From assembly GCF_045528445.1 (NCBI RefSeq), contig NZ_JBGQQU010000012.1:8647-72646 (forward strand): DNA of 64,000 nt, in the 5' to 3' direction. The DNA comes from Desemzia sp045528445. Its GTDB lineage: Bacteria; Bacillota; Bacilli; Lactobacillales; Carnobacteriaceae. Made by a program: the position numbers and the translations under genes. The notes beneath the pieces are model-generated. The model was given only the letters and a program-made list of their open reading frames with translations, was not told where the DNA came from and ran no database searches. Positions within the stretch are counted from its first letter, which is position 1. The number at the start of each line of letters is the position of its first letter. Shown piece by piece: positions 1 to 8,714 of this stretch.

Positions 1-255
1 AGAGCTATCGACTCCTGATTCTGTACCAAAAATAACCAAATCGATTTTTTCCAAATTTTCTTTATCTAATATTCTTAAGGCTGCATTTGCAGCTAATGTT
101 ACTGAATCTTGAGTAACCGGTGAAACGGCCATTTGTTCCTGTCCGATACCAATCGTGTATTTTGCTGGATCCACTCCTCGAGCTTCTGCCAACTTCTCCA
201 TATCAATAAATGTATGAGGTGTATAAAAACCAATTTTATCTATCCCTATATTCAA
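1..255 (-). CDS. mvaS: HMG-CoA synthase, N-terminal part (gene leaves the window)
   Basis: Cytosolic mevalonate-pathway enzyme that condenses acetyl-CoA with acetoacetyl-CoA. Only the first 85 codons are inside the window. They match the start of bacterial MvaS: NIGIDKIGFYTP at residues 2-13, LAEARGVDPAKYTIGIGQ at 22-39 and MAVSPVTQDS from 42. The start is a TTG at 253-255, chosen because AAGGGGAGATCAAC lies directly upstream and the family N-terminus begins there. It is transcribed away from the thiolase at 486, which makes its acetoacetyl-CoA substrate, so the two genes share a 230-base upstream region. The catalytic Cys lies beyond the window. Confidence 0.93.
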   Translation of the reverse strand, partial: MNIGIDKIGFYTPHTFIDMEKLAEARGVDPAKYTIGIGQEQMAVSPVTQDSVTLAANAALRILDKENLEKIDLVIFGTESGVDSS

Positions 256-485
256 GTTGATCTCCCCTTTTATTCGTAATCAATTGCTCTCCGAATCTTC
301 TCCATCTTTAACGATAAAACAACTTTCTTGAAAACACAACTGAGACAAATGAAATTTAACAATAACTTATGAAATTGGGCAAAATGATAGTTTTAAGGAA
401 ATCTTATAGTGTATTCGGCTCAGTTTATCGTAAAATAGACGTATCAATACTTAATCGTATAAAAATTAGTTGGAGGAGATCAATT

Positions 486-1676
486 ATGGAAGAAGTAGTA
501 ATTGTCAGTGCAGTCCGTACACCAATCGGGTCTTTAGGAGGTCAATTTAAAGATACTTCAGCTGTTCAACTGGGCACCGTGGCTGCTACAGAAGTCTTAC
601 ACCGCTCTCATTTGCAGCCGGAAGATGTGGACTCAGTGATTTTTGGTAATGTCTTACAGGCAGGTTTGGGACAAAACCCTGCACGCCAAATCTCTATTCA
701 TTCTGGAATTCCCAATACTATCCCTGCTATGACGGTAAATGAAATGTGCGGTTCAGGATTAAAAGCTGTTATTTTAGCCAGCCAAGCTATTCAAGTTGGA
801 GATGCCAAAGTCGTGTTGGCTGGTGGAACAGAAAATATGTCTCAAGCTCCTTATTTATTAAAAAATCAACGTTTTGGCAGCAAATTAGGCGATACCAACT
901 CCGTCGACAGCTTGGTACATGATGGTCTGACAGATGCTTTCAATCAGCAGCATATGGGAATCACAGCTGAAAATGTGGCTGAACGGTATCATGTGAGCCG
1001 TAAAGAACAAGACCAATTTGCCTTGGATTCACAAATCAAAACCGCAACAGCTCAAGAAAATGACTGGTTCAAGGATGAGATCGTTCCAGTATCTGTCCAA
1101 ATAAAACGTGAAACACAACTCATCTCAGACGATGAATATCCTCGCAAAGAAACAACCATAGAAAAATTGCAAAAACTACGTCCGGCTTTTAAAAAAGAGG
1201 GAACCGTAACAGCTGGAAATGCTTCAGGCATTAACGACGGTGCAGCCGCAATCTTGCTGATGGCTAAAACTGAAGCTGAAAAACGAAACATCCCTTATTT
1301 AGCAACGATCAAAGGGTATTCAGAAGTGGGAACCGATCCTGAAATCATGGGTTATGCACCATATACTGCTGTTCAAAAAGTATTTGAAAAAACGAATTTC
1401 ACAAAAGAAGACATCGATTTATATGAATTCAATGAAGCTTTTGCTTCCCAAAGCATTGCTTTGGTGCGCGATTTAGAACTTCCTACTGAGAAAGTCAATA
1501 TCCATGGCGGTGCTATCGCATTAGGACACCCAATCGGCGCCTCGGGCTCACGCATTTTAGTCACTCTTTTAAATGCGATGAAACAAAACAACAAAAAGCG
1601 CGGCCTAGCCACACTATGCGTAGGAGGCGGAATAGGCATCGCAATGATTATTGAGAGCGCGGAACAAGGCGTTTAG
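486..1676 (+). CDS. Acetyl-CoA acetyltransferase (thiolase)
   Basis: Joins two acetyl-CoA to acetoacetyl-CoA, the first step of the mevalonate pathway. The protein is 396 aa and has the complete thiolase catalytic set: nucleophile C88 in NEMCGSGLK, H348 in GGAIALGHPIGAS and C378 in LCVGGGIG. The start at 486 follows GGAGGAG; the frame stays open upstream but nothing there resembles a thiolase. In enterococci this activity is fused to HMG-CoA reductase (MvaE); here it is free-standing. The last codons (AEQGV and stop) are formed by a dispersed repeat at 1653-1676, so the natural C-terminus has probably been altered. Divergent from mvaS. Confidence 0.93.
   Translation: MEEVVIVSAVRTPIGSLGGQFKDTSAVQLGTVAATEVLHRSHLQPEDVDSVIFGNVLQAGLGQNPARQISIHSGIPNTIPAMTVNEMCGSGLKAVILASQAIQVGDAKVVLAGGTENMSQAPYLLKNQRFGSKLGDTNSVDSLVHDGLTDAFNQQHMGITAENVAERYHVSRKEQDQFALDSQIKTATAQENDWFKDEIVPVSVQIKRETQLISDDEYPRKETTIEKLQKLRPAFKKEGTVTAGNASGINDGAAAILLMAKTEAEKRNIPYLATIKGYSEVGTDPEIMGYAPYTAVQKVFEKTNFTKEDIDLYEFNEAFASQSIALVRDLELPTEKVNIHGGAIALGHPIGASGSRILVTLLNAMKQNNKKRGLATLCVGGGIGIAMIIESAEQGV
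1653..1676 (+). repeat. Dispersed GGAACAAGGCGTTTAG-type repeat supplying the thiolase stop codon
   Basis: GAGAGCGCGGAACAAGGCGTTTAG resembles the two copies at 42361-42388 and 42483-42511 and, more weakly, 37187-37202. All four lie at or just after the 3' end of a plus-strand gene. Here the repeat provides the final codons and stop of the thiolase gene. Confidence 0.5.
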
Positions 1677-1707
1677 CCTATCGAATATAAAGGTTCTACA
1701 ATATTTG

Positions 1708-1951
1708 ACGTTGGTAAGTAAAAAAAACTTAATTCTAAACCTTTTAGAAGCTCATTCCTAGAAATTTATGGAGGACTATGGGGTTGGTTGTAGCCATGAA
1801 AAAGGAAGCAATGGGAATTACTTAGCGTTAGGCTTTAGCCGTTACGCTAAGTTTGAAGCTTGCAAGCCTTGAGATGTGGCTTTCAGCTCAAGGCGTTCCC
1901 ATGGCTTTCCATAAGCAACACCATAGGCCGGAGGAAATTTCTTTACCAACG
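1708..1951. repeat. 244-bp structured repeat element / candidate noncoding RNA with inverted ends
   Basis: A gene-free stretch with nested inverted repeats. The outer arms are CGTTGGTAA (1709-1717) and TTACCAACG (1943-1951). Inside are GAAATTT (1761-1767) with AAATTTC (1935-1941), CTATGG (1776-1781) with CCATAG (1921-1926), and ATGGGAA (1811-1817) with TTCCCAT (1896-1902). Two terminal hairpins follow: CTTAGCGT/ACGCTAAG (1821-1828, 1844-1851) and GCCTTGAG/CTCAAGGC (1866-1873, 1887-1894). The stems nest properly and would fold into one long branched RNA. I see no Rfam family that I can name with confidence, and the transcribed strand is unknown. The same two ends occur in an internally deleted copy at 2317-2351. 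Confidence 0.6.
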
Positions 1952-2085
1952 CTAGAAGATGAAGAGCCAATATAAAACACCTTTAACTGTTAGATATTCT
2001 TCTAATCAATTCATTGGACAATCAACAGTATCCCTGTTATTTTTAGAGTGATTTAAAAGTCATACTAAACAGGGAGGGATACCGG

Positions 2086-2298
2086 ATGAAAACTCTAGAC
2101 AGTATTGCTTTAGCTTTATTGATCGTTGGTGGTTTGAATTGGTTGTTGGTTGGACTTTTTGAATTTGACTTAGTAGCTACTTTATTTGGCGGACAAGACA
2201 CTCTCTTATCTAAAATTGTGTATATCATCGTTGGTCTATGTGCTTTATACTGCTTGAAATTTTTTGGATTACTATCCAGAGATAACCATAAACACTAA
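2086..2298 (+). CDS. Small DUF378 membrane protein
   Basis: 70-aa protein of the DUF378 family (B. subtilis YuzA type). It has two hydrophobic segments, about residues 7-30 and 40-62, joined by a short loop, with the family's GGLNWLLVGLF motif near residue 15. The role is unknown. A strong AGGGAGG site precedes the ATG. The gene stands alone between the two copies of an inverted repeat (1708-1951 and 2317-2351), the second of which could act as its transcription terminator. Confidence 0.8.
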   Translation: MKTLDSIALALLIVGGLNWLLVGLFEFDLVATLFGGQDTLLSKIVYIIVGLCALYCLKFFGLLSRDNHKH

Positions 2299-2316
2299 AA
2301 TTCTCGTATATTCTAA

Positions 2317-2351
2317 CATTGGTAAAGAAATGAATTTTTACTTACCAACGT
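2317..2351. repeat. Internally deleted, inverted copy of the 1708-1951 element
   Basis: TTTTTACTTACCAACGT (2335-2351) is the exact reverse complement of 1708-1724, 17 of 17 bases. CATTGGTAAAGAAAT (2317-2331) is the reverse complement of 1937-1951 with one mismatch. Read on the minus strand this is the left end of the element joined to its right end by three bases, with about 210 internal bases missing. It also forms a TTGGTAA/TTACCAA hairpin. Confidence 0.65.
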
Positions 2352-2383
2352 TAAATAGTGGAGAACTGAAAATAATCGAAAAA

Positions 2384-2419
2384 AACAAGGGAGTGAGGCT
2401 TTTGCCTCACTCCCTTGTT
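2384..2419 (-). terminator. Terminator of groESL
   Basis: 16-bp perfect stem with a 4-base loop, followed on the minus strand by a T run. It lies 22 bases past the groEL stop. Confidence 0.93.
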
Positions 2420-2441
2420 CAATAATCTTAAAATAACTTTC

Positions 2442-4064
2442 TTACATCATACCGCCCATGCTTGGGTCCATTCCTGGAGCTGCTGGTGCTGCTGGTTCTG
2501 GATGATCTGCTACTACGGCTTCAGTCGTTAACAATAATGCCGCTACACTTGCAGCATTTTGTAGAGCTGAACGAGTCACTTTAGTTGGGTCTGTAATTCC
2601 AGCCTCAATCATGTTTACCCATTCGTCTGTTGCCGCATTGTATCCAACACCTGGTTCAGCAGTTTTCATTTTTTCAACAATTACTGAACCTTCCATTCCT
2701 GCATTTGCAGCGATTTGGCGAATTGGCTCTTCTAACGCACGAACAACGATTTTCACACCTGTTGCAACGTCGCCTACAGCTTCAATTTCAGCAACTTTGC
2801 TTTGAACGTTGATATAAGCAGTCCCACCACCAGCGATGATTCCTTCTTCAACAGCTGCACGTGCTGCATTCAAAGCATCTTCAATACGTAATTTACGTTC
2901 TCTTAATTCAGTTTCTGTTGCAGCACCCACACGAATAACGGCAACTCCACCAGCTAATTTTGCAATACGTTCTTGTAATTTTTCTTTGTCAAATTCAGAA
3001 GTTGTTTCTTCTGCTTGAGCTCTCAATAATGCTACACGTTGGCTGATCGTATCTGTTGAACCAGCGCCTTCTACAATAGTTGTCGCATCTTTAGTAACAG
3101 CCACTTTACTTGCATGTCCTAATTGTTCTACTGTAGTATCTTTCAATTCAAGACCTAGGTCTTCTGTGATTACAGTACCACCAGTTAAAATAGCAATGTC
3201 TTCTAACATCGCTTTACGACGATCCCCAAATCCAGGAGCTTTAACAGCTGCAACATTGAAGGTACCGCGTAATTTGTTCAAGACTAATGTAGGCAATGCT
3301 TCGCCATCAATATCTTCAGCAATAATCAACAACGGACGACCTTGTTGCAAGATTTGTTCCAATAATGGAAGAATATCTTGAATGTTTGAGATTTTTTTAT
3401 CGGTAATCAAAATGTATGGATTTTCTAAGTTAGCTTCCATTTTATCGTTATCTGTAACCATGTATTGTGACAAGTATCCACGATCAAATTGCATACCTTC
3501 TACAACATCTAGTTCAGTTTCGATTCCTTTAGATTCTTCGATCGTGATAACACCATCGTTGCCCACTTTTTCCATAGCGTCTGCTAATAAAGCACCGATT
3601 TCTGGATCTCCTGAAGAGATAGAAGCGATTTGTGAAATGGATTCTTTTGTTTCCACTTTACGAGAAACAGCTAATAATTCCTTAACAGCTACTTTAGTGG
3701 CTAATTCAATTCCAGCTCGAATCCCTACCGGGTTTGCGCCTGCAGTAACGTTTTTCATTCCTTCGCGAACAATCGCTTGGGTTAAAACAGTGGCAGTAGT
3801 TGTACCATCACCAGCTGTATCATTGGTTTTTGAAGCTACTTCAGAAACTAATTGAGCTCCCATGTTTTCAAAGCGGTCTTCTAATTCGATTTCTTTTGCG
3901 ATCGTCACTCCATCATTAGTGATTAATGGCGAACCGTAAGATTTGTCTAAAACTACATTTCTTCCTTTGGGTCCAAGTGTTACTTTAACAGTATCTGCTA
4001 ATTTATCTACTCCACGTAATAATGCAGCACGTGCGTCTTCAGAAAATTTAATATCTTTAGTCAT
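2442..4064 (-). CDS. groL: Chaperonin GroEL (60 kDa)
   Basis: ATP-driven cytosolic folding chaperonin that forms a 14-subunit double ring and is capped by GroES. The 540-aa length is normal. The N-terminal KDIKFSEDARAALLRGVDKLAD, the ATP-binding GPKGRNVVL and GDGTTTATVL motifs, and the Gly/Met-rich C-terminus (GMDPSMGGMM) are all intact. GAGGTGAAAGAAA precedes the ATG. It is the second gene of the groES-groEL operon, with 54 bases between them, and is controlled from the CIRCE element at 4434-4460. Confidence 0.98.
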   Translation of the reverse strand: MTKDIKFSEDARAALLRGVDKLADTVKVTLGPKGRNVVLDKSYGSPLITNDGVTIAKEIELEDRFENMGAQLVSEVASKTNDTAGDGTTTATVLTQAIVREGMKNVTAGANPVGIRAGIELATKVAVKELLAVSRKVETKESISQIASISSGDPEIGALLADAMEKVGNDGVITIEESKGIETELDVVEGMQFDRGYLSQYMVTDNDKMEANLENPYILITDKKISNIQDILPLLEQILQQGRPLLIIAEDIDGEALPTLVLNKLRGTFNVAAVKAPGFGDRRKAMLEDIAILTGGTVITEDLGLELKDTTVEQLGHASKVAVTKDATTIVEGAGSTDTISQRVALLRAQAEETTSEFDKEKLQERIAKLAGGVAVIRVGAATETELRERKLRIEDALNAARAAVEEGIIAGGGTAYINVQSKVAEIEAVGDVATGVKIVVRALEEPIRQIAANAGMEGSVIVEKMKTAEPGVGYNAATDEWVNMIEAGITDPTKVTRSALQNAASVAALLLTTEAVVADHPEPAAPAAPGMDPSMGGMM

Positions 4065-4118
4065 TTTCTTTCACCTCATCAGATTGATTTTTATTCGTGT
4101 ACATGTCTTTATTTACGT

Positions 4119-4403
4119 TTAGTCTACGATTGCGATGATATCGCTCTCTTTGATCACTAAATATTCAGTACCATCATACTTCACTTCAGAACCAGCGTAT
4201 TTTTCGAAAAATACTGTATTTCCAACGACAACTGAAAGCTCAGCTTTTGTTCCGTTATCGAGTATACGCCCAGCACCAACAGCAACTACTTCACCAGTTT
4301 GTGGTTTTTCTTTTGCTGTACCAGCCAAAACGATACCACTTGCTGTTGTTTCTTCTTCTTTTGTGACTTTAATGATGACACGATCTCCTAAAGGTCTTAA
4401 CAC
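4119..4403 (-). CDS. groS: Co-chaperonin GroES (10 kDa)
   Basis: 94-aa heptameric lid for the GroEL folding chamber. Typical features are MLRPLGDRVIIK at the N-terminus, the mobile-loop sequence EEETTASGIVLAGTAKEKPQ, and the C-terminal KESDIIAIVD. It is the first gene of the groESL operon; the leader holds a CIRCE operator and a housekeeping promoter. The divergent gene upstream is a CPBP protease, the same neighbour as in B. subtilis (ydiL). Confidence 0.98.
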   Translation of the reverse strand: MLRPLGDRVIIKVTKEEETTASGIVLAGTAKEKPQTGEVVAVGAGRILDNGTKAELSVVVGNTVFFEKYAGSEVKYDGTEYLVIKESDIIAIVD

Positions 4404-4433
4404 GTAAATCCCTCCAATTATAGTTTTTCTTTG

Positions 4434-4460
4434 TTAGCACTCACTCTAAAAGAGTGCTAA
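4434..4460 (-). promoter_or_regulatory. CIRCE operator (HrcA binding site)
   Basis: TTAGCACTC - 9 bases - GAGTGCTAA, an exact match to the HrcA operator. It sits between the groES promoter and the start codon. Established role: HrcA repression that is relieved on heat shock. Confidence 0.97.
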
Positions 4461-4471
4461 ATCACTTCTTC

Positions 4472-4499
4472 ATCATATCAAACTGTAAAAATTTTGCAA
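4472..4499 (-). promoter_or_regulatory. groESL promoter
   Basis: On the minus strand TTGCAA (4494-4499), a 16-base spacer and TATGAT (4472-4477), placed so that transcription starts at or just before the CIRCE element. Confidence 0.75.
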
Positions 4500-4598
4500 G
4501 TATTTTTTACTCTTGAAAAAGAAAAAGAGTGCCCTTTTATTTAAGAAAGAAATACTTCAAGAAGAAAGCAAAAATTGCTTTAGTGGTATGAGACTTAT

Positions 4599-4606
4599 GT
4601 TATACT
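4599..4606 (+). promoter_or_regulatory. Probable extended -10 promoter of the CPBP protease gene
   Basis: TGTTATACT, an extended -10 box, lies about 135 bases upstream of the start at 4743. A -35 box is not convincing (TTGCTT is 20 bases away). Confidence 0.45.
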
Positions 4607-4742
4607 GTTTATTGAACATCTTTTTTTAAAACTGTTTTACGTCCAAATGCAGTACCATTACAAAGGTGCATTGCTCACTTTATATAGTCTTGTTCTTTTT
4701 TAGTGCAACTGTAAATAATTACTTAAAGAAGGTTTTAAACAC

Positions 4743-5399
4743 ATGAAGAATTTAATTAAGTCTCCATATGCAAAAATCATTCTCATCTATATTATAGCTC
4801 AATTTTTCCCAGTGATAGTGTTGTTTTTTGTACCAGCTAAAGCTGTAGCAGACGCCAGCATTTATGGTACTATCGCCGGTTTCGTGATTGGAGCTATCCT
4901 AATGTTTATCGTTAATCATCGGTCTACATTTGATAATAGTCTAGAGAAAACGCCCAGCAATTCTAAAAAATCGATTATTTTTTGGGGAGTAGGAGGAATG
5001 TTTTTAGCTTTTGTTGGTCAATACTTAGCTGTATTTATCGAAACATTCTTGCTCAATACACCTTTAGGGTCACAAAACACTGCAGAGCTCGTTTTCACTG
5101 TGAATAAATACCCTATTTTCTTGATTCTAGTAGCTATCTTTGGTCCTATTATGGAAGAGTTTGTATTTAGGAAAGCTATCTTTGGTTATCTTTATGACAT
5201 TACTGGAGGAATCGGTGCTGCTGTGATCAGTTCATTGATATTTGCCTTTATTCACTTTGATGGTCATTACTTGCTTTATTCGATTATGGGATTTGTTTTC
5301 TGCTATTTGTACTGGAAAACAAAATCGATTGCTGCTCCAATTATTGCTCACGCTTTAATGAATGCTACCGTTACAGTAGCTAACTTATGGCTATACTAA
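4743..5399 (+). CDS. ydiL: CPBP-family intramembrane glutamic protease (YdiL-like)
   Basis: 218-aa polytopic membrane protein of the CPBP (CAAX protease / bacteriocin-processing, Abi) family. The catalytic pair is E138-E139 in PIMEEFVFRKAIFG. The second motif, FAFIHFDGH, and the third, IAAPIIAHALMNA, supply His and Asn. About six to seven hydrophobic segments are visible. Substrate unknown. It is followed after 34 bases by a YdiK homologue, and the pair lies beside groESL as ydiK and ydiL do in B. subtilis. Confidence 0.88.
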   Translation: MKNLIKSPYAKIILIYIIAQFFPVIVLFFVPAKAVADASIYGTIAGFVIGAILMFIVNHRSTFDNSLEKTPSNSKKSIIFWGVGGMFLAFVGQYLAVFIETFLLNTPLGSQNTAELVFTVNKYPIFLILVAIFGPIMEEFVFRKAIFGYLYDITGGIGAAVISSLIFAFIHFDGHYLLYSIMGFVFCYLYWKTKSIAAPIIAHALMNATVTVANLWLY

Positions 5400-5433
5400 T
5401 AGTGTTTATAGTAGAAAGGAACTTTTAACGTTC

Positions 5434-5637
5434 ATGAAAAAAAGAGATTTTATTATTCAAATTGTTTTCAATTATGTTCTTGCAGCTATTTTTATCTGGT
5501 TTGCAACTGACTACGTTGGTGAATTTGGTTGGGGATTCTTCTCTATCATTTTTGTATTGTTTGCCACACGAGATGTGGTAAGAGCTACGAAGATTTTACA
5601 AATCTATCTCAAACTAAAAAAAGGCAACAAACCGTAA
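5434..5637 (+). CDS. ydiK: Small membrane protein YdiK (DUF4305)
   Basis: 67 aa with two hydrophobic segments (about residues 7-25 and 30-48) and a basic C-terminus. Composition, length and position between ydiL and rex fit B. subtilis YdiK. Function unknown. It is probably cotranscribed with the protease upstream. The stop codon lies in the loop of the terminator hairpin at 5616-5658. Confidence 0.75.
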   Translation: MKKRDFIIQIVFNYVLAAIFIWFATDYVGEFGWGFFSIIFVLFATRDVVRATKILQIYLKLKKGNKP

Positions 5638-5658
5638 ATAGGTTTGTTGCTTTTTTTT
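5616..5658. terminator. Bidirectional terminator between ydiK and rex
   Basis: GCAACAAACC (5624-5633) pairs with GGTTTGTTGC (5641-5650), flanked by A- and T-runs on both sides, so it serves both converging genes. Confidence 0.9.
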
Positions 5659-6328
5659 AATCTAATAGCAATAAAGTATCATCACTGTCTGAGTCTGCTT
5701 TATAGTGATCGATAAAATAGATAAGAGTCTGCAATTCATTCGCTAAATCCACGTTTTGTACTCGAACTTCTTCTGGTACGGAAATACGAATCGGTGTAAA
5801 GTTCAGTATTCCTTTAACGCCAGCTTCAACGAGATTATTTGCAGCATCTTGAGCTGCTGAAGTAGGCACAGTCAGCATAACTACATCGATTTGTTGCATT
5901 TTCAACTGTTGTACCATGTCTTCCATTGGATAAACCGGTACTCCAGATTGAATCGTTCCTACAATATCCTTGTTGATATCAAAGGCAGCACTGATGCGCA
6001 TGTTGTTCCCTTGATGGAAATTGTAATTTAATAAAGCATGTCCTAAGTTACCCACACCAATTAATGCCACGTTCGTTAGTCGGTCTTGTTTCAATGTTTT
6101 ACTGAAAAAATGCATCAGCGTTTCAACATCGTAACCATAACCTCTTTTTCCTAGAGCCCCGAAATATGAAAAATCGCGTCGAATCGTAGCGCTATCTACT
6201 TTCACAGCTTCACTTAATTCAGTTGATGACACACGTTCTTTTCCATCTTCATGCAAATACCGTAAATATCTATAATAAATCGGTAATCTCTTTGCCGTTG
6301 CTTTAGGTATTGTATTAGTTGAACTCAT
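5657..6328 (-). CDS. rex: Redox-sensing repressor Rex
   Basis: 223-aa NADH/NAD+-responsive repressor of fermentative and respiratory genes. The N-terminal winged helix (residues 1-80) has PKATAKRLPIYYRYLRYL and VDSATIRRDFSYFG. The Rossmann domain has the dinucleotide motif GVGNLGHALLNYN near residue 92, and the C-terminal helix used for domain swapping ends in YFIDHYKADS. The upstream region 6355-6410 contains TTGTGAA/TTCACAA half-sites, but none forms the full Rex operator, so autoregulation is only possible. It converges with ydiK. Confidence 0.95.
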   Translation of the reverse strand: MSSTNTIPKATAKRLPIYYRYLRYLHEDGKERVSSTELSEAVKVDSATIRRDFSYFGALGKRGYGYDVETLMHFFSKTLKQDRLTNVALIGVGNLGHALLNYNFHQGNNMRISAAFDINKDIVGTIQSGVPVYPMEDMVQQLKMQQIDVVMLTVPTSAAQDAANNLVEAGVKGILNFTPIRISVPEEVRVQNVDLANELQTLIYFIDHYKADSDSDDTLLLLD

Positions 6329-6629
6329 CGTTCACTTCACTCACTTTCTTTTATTCAAAATTCACAATATTCGTTAACAAATGATTTGTTTCACAAATTG
6401 TCGAGTTTCACATAATAAGATTATAACATCTTCTTATTAAATTGCCAGCTTTTTTAAACGGTCATTTCCTTTTTTTTTTACACTTATTTTCCTATCCATA
6501 CAAAATTCACAAAGAATATTGTGAACCGGCTTTCTTTTTGTTAGTACTGCCTTCCAGACACTCTCCCACTTAAAGACAGAATATGCTAAACTAAGTGAAA
6601 GAGCAGAGATAAGAAATGAGGACAACAAA

Positions 6630-8588
6630 ATGATTCTATTACAAGCTCAACACGTCGCACGTTATTTTGGTGCAGATGTGTTGTTTGAGAATATTTATTT
6701 AGAAGTACAAGAAAATTCACGTATTGCCCTTGTGGGACGAAACGGTGCCGGCAAATCAACTCTGTTAAAAATCATCGCAGATATTGAACCTCCGGATGCT
6801 GGACAGATTTCAAAAGGAAAACAAGTGACTATCGGCTACTTAGCACAAAATACTGGCCTTGATTCTACTCAATCCATTTGGGATGAAATGTTGGAAGTTT
6901 TTCAATATGTGATCCAATTAGAAAAGAAAATGCGTCATACCGAAGAAATGTTAGGGGATCCTTCTTTATTAGCCGACGAGGAACTCTATCATGAAACCTT
7001 AAAACAGTATGATCAAATGCAGCACGATTTTCGAGAGCAAAATGGTTATGGTTATGAAGCAGAGATCCGCTCTGTTTTACATGGTTTCCGCTTTTTTGAA
7101 GAGGATTATGCTAAATCCATCAATCAACTCTCAGGTGGCCAAAAAACGCGTTTAGCTTTAGCGAAATTATTGCTGCAAAAAAAAGACTTATTGATTTTAG
7201 ATGAGCCTACCAATCATTTGGATATCGAAACATTAAACTGGTTAGAGAACTACCTGCAAACTTATACTGGTGCGTTGCTGATCGTTTCTCATGACCGTTA
7301 TTTCTTAGATAAAGTAGTTAACGAAGTCTATGACTTAAGCCGTCAAAAAATGCACCATTATAAAGGAAATTATAGTAAATATTTAGACTTGAAAGCGGCA
7401 CAACTTGAAAAAGAATGGAAAGAATTTGAGAAACAGCAAAAAGAAATTGCCAAGTTAGAAGATTTTGTAAACCGCAACTTAGTCCGCGCTTCTACTACCA
7501 AACGTGCTCAGAGCCGTCGGAAACAATTGGAAAAAATAGACCGTTTAGATAAACCTCAAGGTGAAGAAAAATCAGCTACATTCAGTTTCCACCCTGCCAA
7601 AGAAAGCGGAAATGTCGTAATGTCATTACAAAACGGAGCTATCGGATATGACCAAACGATTTTATCTGAACCGATCAATATGGATATCCGAAAATACGAT
7701 GCTATAGCTTTAGTCGGACCAAACGGTGTGGGAAAATCCACGCTGCTGAAATCCTTACTCGAAGAACTCCCTCTTATGAAAGGTGAAAAGCGATACGGAA
7801 CAAATGTGGAAGTTGGCTATTACGATCAAGAACAAGCTGAATTGCATTCTTCTAAATCTGTATTGGCCGAACTTTGGGATGAACACCCTACTACTCCCGA
7901 AAAAGACATCCGATCTATTTTAGGCAGCTTTTTATTTTCTGGAGAAGATGTTGAAAAAGCCGTCACTTCTTTAAGCGGTGGAGAAAAAGCTCGTTTGGCA
8001 TTAGCCAAATTGTCTATGAATCAAGACAACTTCTTAATTCTGGATGAACCTACAAACCATTTAGACATAGATAGTAAAGAAGTACTTGAAAATGCGTTGA
8101 TTGATTTCGACGGCACACTGCTTTTTGTTTCTCATGACCGCTATTTCATCAATCGGATTGCGTCTAAAGTAATTGAACTATCTGCAGAAGGAAGCACAGC
8201 TTACTTAGGCGATTATGATTACTATCTAGAAAAAAAAGCTGAGCAAGAAGAATTGAAACGACTTGCAGATGAAGAAGCACAGGGAACGGAAAACAGTTCT
8301 GGGAAAGATTCCGCTTCTACCGCCCCTTCAAAAAAACGTGAAATCAATAAAGAAAATCAAAAATTGGTTCGACAGCTGACCCGTCGAATAGAAGCCATTG
8401 AACAGGAAACTTCTGAATTGGAGCCTAGTATCGAAAATTTAGAAACTGAATTGACCAAACCAGAAGTCTATGAAGATCATTTAAAAGTCCAAGAAATCAA
8501 TGATAAACTTCAACTGTTGAATGAACAGTATGAAACACTCATGGAAGAATGGGAAGAAACGACGTTAGCTCTTGAAGAACTAATCTAA
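6630..8588 (+). CDS. ABC-F ATPase (YdiF-like ribosome-associated factor)
   Basis: 652-aa soluble protein with two ABC cassettes and no membrane domain, the ABC-F class that acts in the ribosomal E site. Cassette 1 has Walker A GRNGAGKST (about residue 37), signature QLSGGQKTRLALAK and Walker B LLILDEPTNHLD. Cassette 2 has GPNGVGKST and SLSGGEKARLALAK. Between them is the charged linker (KDFEKQQKEIAK-like region near 270-300), and a coiled-coil tail follows from about 570. B. subtilis ydiF sits at the equivalent place next to rex. The start follows GAGGACAACAAA. A role in antibiotic resistance is not indicated. Confidence 0.92.
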   Translation: MILLQAQHVARYFGADVLFENIYLEVQENSRIALVGRNGAGKSTLLKIIADIEPPDAGQISKGKQVTIGYLAQNTGLDSTQSIWDEMLEVFQYVIQLEKKMRHTEEMLGDPSLLADEELYHETLKQYDQMQHDFREQNGYGYEAEIRSVLHGFRFFEEDYAKSINQLSGGQKTRLALAKLLLQKKDLLILDEPTNHLDIETLNWLENYLQTYTGALLIVSHDRYFLDKVVNEVYDLSRQKMHHYKGNYSKYLDLKAAQLEKEWKEFEKQQKEIAKLEDFVNRNLVRASTTKRAQSRRKQLEKIDRLDKPQGEEKSATFSFHPAKESGNVVMSLQNGAIGYDQTILSEPINMDIRKYDAIALVGPNGVGKSTLLKSLLEELPLMKGEKRYGTNVEVGYYDQEQAELHSSKSVLAELWDEHPTTPEKDIRSILGSFLFSGEDVEKAVTSLSGGEKARLALAKLSMNQDNFLILDEPTNHLDIDSKEVLENALIDFDGTLLFVSHDRYFINRIASKVIELSAEGSTAYLGDYDYYLEKKAEQEELKRLADEEAQGTENSSGKDSASTAPSKKREINKENQKLVRQLTRRIEAIEQETSELEPSIENLETELTKPEVYEDHLKVQEINDKLQLLNEQYETLMEEWEETTLALEELI

Positions 8589-8656
8589 GAAGTCCTTTAA
8601 ATAAGAAGCTCGGGTTGGCTTGGTGCCCTAATAGTTAGAGTTCTTATTATACAGCT

Positions 8657-8711
8657 GATTGGCTGGTTTGAGTTCGGTTGAATACCGGACTCAAACCAGC
8701 CAATCTTACTT
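8657..8711 (+). terminator. Terminator of the ABC-F gene
   Basis: 21-bp stem with one G-T pair (8657-8677 with 8685-8705) and a 7-base loop, then a T-rich run. It directly precedes the 41-bp tandem array. Confidence 0.9.
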
Positions 8712-8714
8712 TTT

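Noticed and set aside
2611..3855. Several plus-strand ORFs opposite groEL
   Set aside because: Shadows of the groEL reading frame.
6355..6530. Rex operator autoregulating rex
   Set aside because: TTGTGAA and TTCACAA half-sites occur, but not in the TTGTGAA-4-TTCACAA order and spacing.
6437..6628. 63-codon ORF between rex and the ABC-F gene
   Set aside because: No ribosome site and it would occupy the promoter region of the ABC-F gene.
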